Assembly: GCA_029204225.1 (NCBI GenBank) | Contig: CM055093.1 | Span: forward strand, 18,191,041-18,255,040 | Length of the DNA stretch: 64,000 bases | Source of the DNA: Diphasiastrum complanatum | Lineage: Eukaryota; Streptophyta; Lycopodiopsida; Lycopodiales; Lycopodiaceae | Reading direction: 5' to 3' | Shown: positions 56,601 through 64,000 of the stretch, piece by piece | Numbering within the stretch: position 1 is the stretch's first letter | Layout of the letters: each line of letters opens with the position of its first letter | Position numbers and translations under genes: made by a program | The notes under the pieces: generated by a model | The model's input: the letters and a program-made list of their open reading frames with translations, nothing else | The model's database searches: none | What the model was told of the DNA's origin: nothing

Positions 56601-59600
56601 ATAGATAATCTTTTTCAATTCTTCACAATATAAACATCAGAATTAGATCATTATTCATTTCACACTTCAAAGATGACCTTTTGATGGTGATTACGCATGG
56701 AAACTAGTATACATTAATTGCAATTGAACCACTAGACGTATACTATTTTAAAATAGCACATTTCATGGTATTTTCATAAATAGAATCCAAATATCATTGG
56801 CTTAAGCGATAAGAAAACAAGCAAGCAGGTTGGTGAAGTCATAACTACAAGCTCTCCTAAGTTGTAGAGTTGAAAATCGTTAGAGTTTTATTTTTTTGAT
56901 CTGTGTAGTTCTAAAAACAAAACACCATTCTTGAACAATTTTCTAACTAATAAATCACCTGATCTTCAGCTCTATCATACTCAATTTAAATAGTACTGCA
57001 ACATACGCAATTCGATTCAAATTATGTACCTTAATTTTGAAAGATATCATTTCAGTTGAGAACAACAATCTAAATTTTTAGGATTGTCTATTTCGCTTTG
57101 CAACTTAGTCTGCAACTGGTCTAGTTCATCTATTTTAGCTATTGGCAATTGCAAAAGCCAATTCAAGGATAAATTGATGTCATTCCACTAACAAGCATTA
57201 ATCCTAACATATGTAAAATAAAATCTCAAATGTGAAAGAAATTTGACATGACAGATTTAGGGCCTATTCACTATCTTTTGGGAATCTAGATATCTAGAGA
57301 TAGATCCAAGAACCCAATTTCAATAAATGTACTTGCAAAATATTCTAGAAAAAATTTCTATGCATGATTGTAAATTCTCCAATGGATTTTGGTATAAAGT
57401 TGTCTTAGGACGTGTCATTAAACCTCTGAAGAATGTCATAACATGAAGAATATTTATAGGTATCCTATGGTTTGTACTAGACCAGATCTAGCCTACACCA
57501 TTAGCACTCTCAACCAATACATTGGAAGACTCTAAAAAGAGCACTCAAGTATGTTCAAGCTACTAAGCATGAAACTCTTTTTTAAATGAGGCTGCAGACA
57601 TTTTTACCAAGGCTTTGCCAAAGGATAAGCACTTGAAGTTTATGAAGATGTTAAATTTTCAAAACTATGTGCAGCCAAATTATGGGGGAGTGTTGGAGTT
57701 TTAATTCCACTCCAAACCCTTCATGTCACTCGAATATCTTCAGTTTGAATTTTGTACAAACCTTATTCGACACTCCACATCAATTTAGACTATTTGAATC
57801 TTCTTCGATTCGAATTTGAATCTTATTTGAATCTCACACAAGTAATTTATGAAATACTTCTACTACACTCTTTGGTAGAAATAGACCATTGATAATATCA
57901 CACACTTCAAATACGACTTTTTGATAATAATCATGTAAGGAAACCAGTACACATGAATTGCAATCCAACCATTGGACCTGTACTATTTTAGGACAATATG
58001 TTTTATGATATTTTTATAAGTAAAGACTTCATATCTTAGGCATTAAGAAAGAAAGCAAACAGGTTGGTGAAATCATAACTACAAGCTTCTAAGCTATAGA
58101 CTTGAAATTCCTTGAGAATTTTATTGTTTTTGCTCTCTATAGTTCAAAACATAAAACACTATTTGTTAACGATTTTATTAGTAATCATTCCTCAAACTAG
58201 GATCATGATTTTGAGATCTTATATCACGCTTAGTTTTGATAGAACCAGAGCATACTAGGAAATTTAGTCCAAATTATGTACCTTCGTTTTGAGAGATATA
58301 AAGCTCAAAATTCAGTATTTCGGTTGAGTACATCAAGTTTTTAGAATTGTCTATTTTGCTCTCCAACTTAGTTTGTAATTGGTCTAGTTCATCTATCTTT
58401 TAGCTATTGCTAATTGAAGAGGCAAAAGAGTGTGCTTAGAGTGTGTAACACACTAAACTTAAGGCTTAAAAAAAAAAATTTAAAGCATCACCATGTGGCA
58501 TGGACCCTTTACTTGCAAATATGAGTACCAGAATATTTAGACTTATGGTCCAAACTTTGCACCTACATAAGACTACATTTCTGGGACACCCTTAAATCTC
58601 ACCCCCTCCATTATCTTGCTCATGTCTGATTTCACAAGCTCTACAGGTTTATTAAGCTGCGCATAGCAGGACTGTGCAACGAAAATTTTCATAAGTTGGG
58701 AACTTCAGAACAGGCAGCTATAATTACTTGACTCTATGGAAAATGAAGAACTCCAGTAAGCTTCTATAACGGTATATCAAACATGCAAAACTCAATGAAG
58801 CTTCAGCAGAGTGGCCTAGAAAGCAACCTTATGTGGAAAAGAATAGTACTCGCCTTAAACTTCGAATAACACCTTCCGCTGCAGATGCTTCTTGTAATGC
58901 TTCGACAGCTGCTGTTGATGCTGCATCTCGCTTTTGTATAGCTTCCTGAAAATGTGAAAGACAACATAACATCATTACCTGAAGCACAACCGGCACATAA
59001 AGAAAAAGTATATATTATGATCCTTCCTAAAGTGCCTGCCTTCTATCTCAAAGTTGACATCAGCTTCATACAACAAATATCAAACCTATGTTGTTCTCAC
59101 ATTGCTATCAACTACCCTAGATCATTAAAGATGAAAGAAGAAACTTCTAGAGGTGCATCTTGAATCTCGAAATTTCACACTTTATTGCTTCGAATAAAAG
59201 TATCCAAACCCGAGAATATTCAATTTCCAGATCCAATTCTCATGATGTGAAATAGCACAATGGTTTCTCAAGAAGGTAAACTTAGACAGACCTTTCCCAT
59301 AGCAGTCAGACCTGCTGGAAGAGAATTCCAAGGAATACCACCATCTGTCCACCTTTTGTTGTTCATTATGGCTTGATTTAAAGTAGATAAACGCCTATCA
59401 GATGGTGAGTCCACAATCTTCACAAGTGTGATACCAGGAGCTTTTTCGGCAATCTTAGCAGCTCCAGTCTTGGGCAAAACATTTATCTTCTCTTGAACTT
59501 TTTGTGGCAACCCTTGGCTATCTATCGACCTCCTTGGAGCTGAAACCTGCATTTCATATTCAGGAAGTAGCATTCCTCACAATAAAATATAAATTCAAGT

Positions 59601-61234
59601 TTCACATGTAGTGACAATCAAATTGAAATTAAACAGATTCTGTTTGGCATCCCCAGTATAAATAAATTGAAACTATGGAATTTGAAGTAAGAGGAAACTA
59701 CGTATAGAATTATTACTAGCCTCAACAGTTAAAACAGCCTTGATAAATCAAAACCACCTCAGACGCCTCGTTAGAAGCATGACAGGAAGAGCTTCATAAT
59801 TCAAGCGTATTTTATATATCTTAAAACGGTCACATTACTTAAGTACTTGCTGGCTTCCATGGCAACAACAGCTTGTTGAATATAGAAAAATGTAGCTGAC
59901 GGCTATTGCATGACGAGAAAGGTTAAACTGAATATTTTTTGCCAATCAATTGCATATTTTGTAGTTGATGTGGAGGAGGTACCTACAATATTGCGGACAA
60001 CCAATTTAGTGCCTTCTTTCCTTTGTTTTGCAGTAGCACTTCCGGAAGCCTCCTTAGCTCCGCGCAATCCTTCCCAACTCTTCCTCGGAAATTTAGAGCT
60101 GGCATAGAGTAATTCCTTTGCTTCTGACCCACTTGTATTTGCAAAACAAGCAGATTTCTTCTTAAGCAACAGTTTATTTATTGATCTTCCCCCGCTAGAA
60201 GGCTTCCTTGCACTGAAAGGATCTTGCTTGGAACTCAGTGAGCTTCGCAAGGGAGATTCCTTATAAGGAACTTTTCTTTCCTCGGGGCAACGGATAACAT
60301 TCCTCCTTGCTGATGCCCTCTCTGCGGAGAAACACTTTTCTGATAGCCATCTCTGTCTCAAGATGGAGCCATGGCCTGAAAAGCTTTTTGTATGAGAGAC
60401 AGGATTTAGCCTAGAAACGGTGTGCGGTGTGGAACACATGAGAAACACCCTGGATTTGACAACTCTAACTTTTGAACAGCTTCCACTTGACGAAGTCCCT
60501 TCATTTTTCCTAAAGTTCCCCGCTCCAACATCATCAAGCTTTGCGCGTCGTTTTTCAAAGGAAGTTTGTGAGAGCTTTTCATTGAGCTTTGTAGCGAGAA
60601 CTTGCACAGAACCTTGTCTGCACCTACCAGAAAACTTGTCCAGAACATTAAATCGACTATTGCCAACTGCCCTGTCGTTGGACTTGTTATTCAGAGCTAA
60701 AATGTTATCTGATCCAGTTGACGACATCTCACCAGATTTTACTGTAAGATTATGATCTACTGCGGATGCATCCAACCTTTTGGAAGAACAGCTGGTCAAT
60801 TTCTCCTTAGCAGCCTCCAGTGAAGCACTAGGAGCAGGATGAATAGCATTCTTCCCAGATGGCACGACTGTAGCCACTAGGTCGTCAGGGGTCCCAACGC
60901 ACTGGTGTCTTCCCGGCATAGGTCTAACTCCTTTTAGAAGAGGAACCGGAGATCCATACTCAAGCCTATCTACGTGAATAAACTGTCCAAGCTGTAATTT
61001 GTCACTTAGGATCAGTTCGTCGTGTTCTTCCGCCAGGGACACGTAAGTAGCATGCGAAGAGTCGGAAACTTTTAAGTAAAAACCATGATTAGGCCAGAGG
61101 TCAGCTCCTGCAAGAGAAGGTACAATGCCGATAATCTGCAAAACTACGGAACGATGTTCTCCAGCTGCCACTTTTACATCTGTGTTCATGTTTTGCAGCA
61201 ATTTCACTAACACACCGGGCGTCAAGGTTGTCAT
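46466..61234 (-). CDS. DUF936-family protein, four exons, 911 aa
   Basis: CDS = 61234-59987, 59546-59292, 58945-58854, 47606-46466, minus strand. The product starts with the DUF936 domain (~1-120: [63 protein letters not shown]). A long Ser/Lys/Arg-rich middle follows, then [13 protein letters not shown] (481-493) and the conserved C-terminal block [10 protein letters not shown]...[10 protein letters not shown]. In plants this family is defined by these two blocks; its biochemical role is not established and I assign none. Frames join without any stop, so the gene looks functional. Exon 1-2 could alternatively join at 59983/59539, also in frame. No transposon lies in an exon. Confidence 0.9.
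47607..49607. other. Intron 3, non-coding stretch
   Basis: AT-rich with no gene. At 47956-48082 it carries two copies of a motif like GGCAAAGCTT...GAT-ATC-ATCACCTT, which also occurs at 63350-63490 beyond the gene's 5' end. Paragraph-like repeats around ATTCAAGGCTTTAACTCAAC occur at 48400-48560. Confidence 0.5.
49755..49759 (-). repeat. Target-site duplication ATATA, left copy
   Basis: Matches 56628-56632 around copia D. Confidence 0.85.
49760..50462 (-). repeat. Copia D 3' LTR (703 bp)
   Basis: TGTTGAATTCACACGTGTGG at the left end, TTCTTCACA at the right end. It lacks 33 bp present in the other LTR, between two GGACCTC repeats. Confidence 0.93.
50481..50921 (-). pseudogene. Copia D RNase H
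   Basis: [53 protein letters not shown] and [14 protein letters not shown]. Same frame as RT, separated by the TGA at 50922-50924. Confidence 0.85.
50922..52202 (-). pseudogene. Copia D reverse transcriptase
   Basis: 426 codons open: [59 protein letters not shown], catalytic [29 protein letters not shown]. Only the flanking stops break it from integrase and RNase H. Confidence 0.9.
52224..53546 (-). pseudogene. Copia D protease and integrase
   Basis: 440 codons: [11 protein letters not shown] (protease), [11 protein letters not shown] and [11 protein letters not shown] (zinc ligands), [10 protein letters not shown] (first Asp), [13 protein letters not shown] (second Asp kept), [10 protein letters not shown] (Glu), [28 protein letters not shown]. 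It ends at TAA 52224-52226; the frame continues into the RT. Confidence 0.9.
53369..54447 (-). pseudogene. Copia D gag
   Basis: The start [20 protein letters not shown] at 54447 resembles the B gag start. A TAA at 54286-54288, a frameshift near 54110 and another near 53600-53780 break it. Motifs: [54 protein letters not shown]; the knuckle region is in a shifted frame. Confidence 0.8.
55191..55204 (-). other. Copia D PBS
   Basis: Minus strand TGCTATCAGAGCC next to the 5' LTR, one base different from the canonical tRNA-Met site (G to C at position 3). Confidence 0.85.
55205..56627 (-). repeat. Copia D 5' LTR with a nested insert
   Basis: Same ends as the 49760-50462 LTR. Without the insert at 55605-56286 and its 5-bp duplication it is 736 bp. 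Confidence 0.93.
55605..56286. mobile_element. 682-bp solo-LTR-like insert
   Basis: Flanked by perfect TSD CTCTT (55600-55604 and 56287-56291). It begins TGTTAAAAATTC and ends AATCTTTACA, so TG...CA with short inverted ends. It has no coding domain, a CACACGTGTG at 56119-56128 and a TATATATA stretch near 55942. Size and ends fit a solo LTR left by LTR-LTR recombination; a small non-autonomous element is an alternative. Confidence 0.88.
56628..56632 (-). repeat. Target-site duplication ATATA, right copy
   Basis: Matches 49755-49759. Confidence 0.85.
57400..57690 (+). pseudogene. Copia F RT and RNase H tail
   Basis: Broken frames give [19 protein letters not shown] (RT tail), then [19 protein letters not shown] and VQPNYGGV (RNase H end). 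PPT ATGGGGGAG at 57682-57690. Confidence 0.75.
57691..58418 (+). repeat. Copia F 3' LTR
   Basis: It begins TGTTGGAGTTTTAATTCC directly after a PPT. The right end is estimated from alignment with the 5' copy. Confidence 0.75.
58854..58945 (-). CDS. DUF936 gene exon 3 (92 bp)
   Basis: Acceptor TTTTCAG|GAAGCT. It encodes [20 protein letters not shown] and ends within the Ser codon of RSLS. The donor is AAG|GCGAGT, a GC donor. A canonical GT four bases further would put exon 4 out of frame. Confidence 0.85.
59292..59546 (-). CDS. DUF936 gene exon 2
   Basis: 85 codons, acceptor ATGCAG|GTTTCAG, donor AAG|GTCTGT. It encodes the [18 protein letters not shown] signature and ends MGK, which joins EAIQKRD of exon 3 as in family members. 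Confidence 0.88.
59987..61234 (-). CDS. DUF936 gene exon 1
   Basis: 416 codons, phase 0 at the end. The start ATG at 61232-61234 begins [13 protein letters not shown], the family's usual N-terminus. Donor ATT|GTAGGT; the alternative is TAG|GTACCT four bases downstream. Confidence 0.88.
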
Positions 61235-62650
61235 AGTTGATCGACATAAATTTTTTTCTCAGAAAGATGTTGATTGATTGTGTATAGCTGACATTTTCTT
61301 ATCTTTCACTATCGCCTTTCAAGAATTAATTTGTGTTTACCTCTCAAGGTCTTTATGGACAAGCGAACTTGCAATCTTCACCAAAAACTTGCATTACAGT
61401 ATCAGTGCTACACTAGAGAAACCGTCAACCGATATTAAGAGAAAGTTTTCGTCAAAGAGAGCTAAAGGAAAATGAAAACATAATTACACAGGTATTGCGG
61501 CACGTTTAGCGTTGGCAATACAGGGTGACGATGACTTCTTACACATCCGCTTTAGGAATCCTGAAATCTTCCAGACTCACTCAAAAAGTTTATTGCAATC
61601 TTTTCACAATTTGAAGATGCAAGGCTTCGAACACATGCTTAAAAGCTTAGCATGAATCTATCTAGTCGTCTTGGCTGCGCCGTCTCTGACGACAACAATT
61701 TGGTACGGAAACTGGAGGGACGTTGAACATGATCTGCTAGAAAACTGTTTGATTAATTATGTATTGTCCCGTGCTGTTCTTCAGAGTTACCAGTTCTTAC
61801 AATCTTCCCTGCATCTTTTGCCGCTTGAAATCCTTGTCTGTTATCCGTTTGAGTGAAAACCCGGGGAAGGTGATCAATTTACACGCGATCTAAAATTCGT
61901 TTAGTTAACTTCACTTCGTGCATCGCTCACTGGAGTCTTGCTACGCACTATATTTCGTCAAACACCTTTATTATCAATCTCGCTCTTCCTTCCTCATCAT
62001 CCTTTTCGCTTACTTCTGCCTCTCGATTTATCATTACCCGTGCATTTTCTGCTGCAATATCTTAAAGATGTGCAATGCGTCCTCGCTCCGTCACGCCATT
62101 TTCCGTTTCAACTCACAGATCAGTCCCCCGTCTTTGCTTTGGAGCTCGTCACGCAGATTCCGCCGGTTGCAATCTATGATCACAGTACTCTTCCTGTCAG
62201 ACGGAATGGTGCATTGGCACCCTGTACTCACTCTATCCCATATCAGCATAGGATATCCCACGCTCATCATTCCATATCGGCATCTCACTCTACCATGGCA
62301 TCATGCCATCATCCTAAACACGCCAACTTGCTGATCTCACAGTTTTCATTCTCTTTGCTTGAAATAAGCTGCACTCACTGAACGTACATATAACCCACCA
62401 CAATCCCTATCGTCCATATTGAAGCCGATCGAGATTCCCTGACTCCTGGGTCCTCTCTCTATAAGTGTATTCGGTACTACCGCATTAGCCAGAAACAGAT
62501 GAAACTCTGGAGTCAGGTCGTAGTGTAGAGTGTGAACTGTGGATACTGGACAGAAAATTATACCGTACTAGTTAGGTGTTGTACATAGTGACTCGTTGGG
62601 AACGCCAGGGTGGAGTCCGTGCTAGTTGCCAGCATACTTTCTCTCGGACC
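61235..62650 (-). promoter_or_regulatory. Upstream region and 5' UTR of the DUF936 gene
   Basis: The 1.4 kb before the start codon has higher GC than the transposon areas and no retroelement motif. It should hold the 5' UTR and promoter. Plus-strand ORFs at 61918-62381 overlap in two frames and look accidental. I cannot place a TATA box or transcription start with confidence. Confidence 0.4.
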
Positions 62651-63339
62651 TTCGAATTCTAAGATCATGCATCCTTCGTTGGATGATGGATCTACACTTT
62701 AGCAGCCTTTTCCACTATCACTGATCAGCTTTACATGCAACAATAATGCACCGGATCTCATACCACAGCACGGAATCAAAGCCAGAGGACATAAACTCCA
62801 TTCATGGCCTAACGAAGCAAATACGGTAGATGCATTGTCAATGAGTGATCAGTTGTCAGATGCATGATCAATCATCAAGGATCGTGCTGAATTCTGATGC
62901 CAAGTTCATCTGTCAGGATTCACAGCCAAACTATTGCAGAGCTCCTTGAATTCTTAGTACTTACCAGTATTCAGTGTTCACAAGCAATGGCTGAACTTCG
63001 AAGCCTGAAAACGTGAAAAAGAATTCAGAATGTAAGAAGAGATCATGACCCACCTGGCTTTCTTCACGGGATGCATGCAAAGTGCAGAGTATCTGAATTA
63101 CATGAATAGGATGGATGTGCCCTTAATCATGATGCTTCCTCCTTGCCAATTGGAGCTCAGCAGTGGGGACTAGGGAGCTTTCATTTTGTCCAAAAAGACC
63201 AGGGCTATGGTGTTGACGTGCTAAAAGATGAATTTGTCTCATGTTTGTGAGTTTGAGCTGTAAATAAACTAAATTTTGTGTAACTATTTTTAAATGCCAC
63301 ATCTCTTTTGTCCATTTTTTAACCAACAATCTTTGAGTG
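62651..63339. other. Unassigned intergenic DNA
   Basis: No gene or repeat family recognised. Confidence 0.35.
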
Positions 63340-63495
63340 TACACATGTGCAACAGAGCTTCTCGTGATATCTCAATCACCTTGTATGTTTTTTTGGTCTT
63401 TGACACATGTGCAACAAAGCTTTTTGAGATATCTGGATCACCTTATTCTCTACAAAGCTTCTCGCGATATCTGGATCACCTTATTCTCTATTGCA
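63340..63495 (+). repeat. Short tandem units (CTTCTCGTGATATCTCAATC type)
   Basis: About four units of GCTTYTYG-GATATCT-GATCACCTT follow each other. Related units occur in intron 3 at 47956-48082. Confidence 0.6.
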
Positions 63496-64000
63496 AAGAA
63501 AATGACCAGGTAGTATAAGATGATGAAAAAAATGTCAAGAATAAATATTAATCATATATCTAAATAATGGTTGCATAGGCATACAACTCTAGGTTAACGT
63601 CAATGAAAGATTGATCCAGCCAGTATTAGCTTTATGCATCATTTCACTATTCATGACGTTCGAGGAAGAGACACCTATCTTCCATCCTTTCTATGTATTG
63701 ATAGTTTGTCATTCACTCATAAGGAATATATGTGGTAGTTCATATTGCTCTCTTGTTGTTGCTTCAAGCTTCTTCTACATGATTAATATGGTATCAAAGG
63801 CAGTGGGGAGGTTTTCTTTTTTGTGCTTGCTTGAGTAAAGGTGTTGAAGGAAGCATTAATGCAAGCCAACACAGAGGTGAGAATATCAACGTGTGCACCC
63901 ACCAACAGTGCTCATCCTTCGCATTAGTCCCATAAGTAAATAGGGGCCTTGGATTCTCCTCCATAGTAGTTGCACTATGACTCTAGTCATCACTTGGTAC
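63496..64000. other. Unassigned intergenic DNA
   Basis: The sequence ATGGTATCAAAGGCAGTGGGG near 63788 resembles a copia PBS (TGGTATCAAAGGC), but no LTR end or gag is seen around it. Confidence 0.35.

Larger units (their letters stand above)
49760..56627 (-). mobile_element. Copia D, complete structure, broken ORF
   Basis: LTRs 49760-50462 and 55205-56627 (the latter carries an insert), TSD ATATA, PBS-like TGCTATCAGAGC, PPT TTAGGAGGAG. The coding region 50481-54447 has PR-IN-RT-RNase H in one frame with two in-frame stops (52224, 50922), and gag in two other frames. It is inserted in the 5' LTR of copia F inside intron 3, in the same direction as the host gene. Confidence 0.93.
49613..58418 (+). 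mobile_element. Copia F remnant, interrupted by copia D
   Basis: The 5' LTR is 49613-49759 plus 56633-57153, the 3' LTR 57691-58418; about 540 bp of internal sequence remains. The two LTRs align through TTGGA-TT-TAATT-CACTCCAAACC at the start and GGTCTAGTTCATCTAT near the end. D lies inside the 5' LTR. The 5' terminus is TA instead of TG. The outer TSD was not found. Confidence 0.7.
47607..58853 (-). other. Intron 3, 11,247 bp, GC-AG, filled with retroelements
   Basis: Bounded by GCGAGT and TTTGCAG. The other introns of this gene are 440 and 346 bp. The interior holds copia F, copia D and a solo-LTR-like insert; the rest is AT-rich. Confidence 0.85.

Noticed and set aside
61918-62381. Two overlapping plus-strand ORFs of 138 and 147 codons upstream of the DUF936 gene
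   Set aside because: They overlap each other in different frames, show no domain or coding-like composition, and lie in the probable promoter/5' UTR of the opposite gene.
63780-63840. TGGTATCAAAGGC as a copia PBS
   Set aside because: The match is partial, and no LTR end lies directly upstream nor a gag start downstream.

Overview
The window is from a land-plant nuclear genome that is large and rich in retrotransposons. The evidence is one host gene of the plant DUF936 family with GT/GC-AG introns, embedded in nested Ty1/copia and Ty3/gypsy LTR retrotransposons whose primer-binding sites match plant initiator-tRNA-Met (TGGTATCAGAGC) or tRNA-Asp (TGGCGCCGTTGCCGGGG). I cannot name the species; an 11.2-kb intron full of retroelements suggests a big genome. 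No rRNA, tRNA or CRISPR array was found.

Layout. 1-7.4 kb: unassigned AT-rich DNA, a decayed copia fragment, a copia LTR lying between a 3' polypurine tract and a PBS, and an AT-rich gag-only ORF on the minus strand. 7.4-12.1 kb: gypsy copy G1 (minus), decayed mostly by in-frame stops. 12.1-13.4 kb: AT-rich minisatellite and the probable 3' end of copia A. 13.5-22.3 kb: copia A (minus, internally deleted), split inside gag by complete copia B (15516-21794, TSD CCGTG, one intact 1330-aa Gag-Pol ORF). 22.8-29.1 kb: gypsy copy G2 (plus; 5' LTR, tRNA-Asp PBS, long leader, gag with a duplicated insertion, start of protease). 29.1-30.2 kb: an inverted segment across the junction of G2 and a minus-strand chromovirus-like gypsy element, which continues to about 33.7 kb and into 39.6-39.8 kb. 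33745-39572: copia C (minus, equal 650-bp LTRs, TSD TCTAA). 39.8-43.7 kb: a second C-type integrase fragment, an inverted LTR fragment, and copia E pieces (RNase H end, PPT, 1.8-kb LTR, PBS, gag). 43.7-45.4 kb: gypsy copy G3 (minus). 45.5-46.1 kb: an unrecognised 185-aa ORF. 46466-61234: the host DUF936 gene (minus, four exons, 911 aa by my splicing). 61.2-64 kb: its upstream flank.

The host gene's third intron (47607-58853) has a GC donor and holds a nest: copia F was hit in its 5' LTR by copia D (49760-56627, TSD ATATA), and D's own 5' LTR was hit by a 682-bp LTR-like insert (55605-56286, TSD CTCTT). The gene's reading frame is intact across all four exons.

No new defence or metabolic system is visible. 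The most unusual items are the apparently intact copia B whose integrase lacks one catalytic Asp, the 1.1-kb inversion between two gypsy lineages, two PPT-LTR-PBS junctions, the GC-AG giant intron, a stop codon shared by two gypsy gag copies, and the unrecognised ORF beside the host gene.
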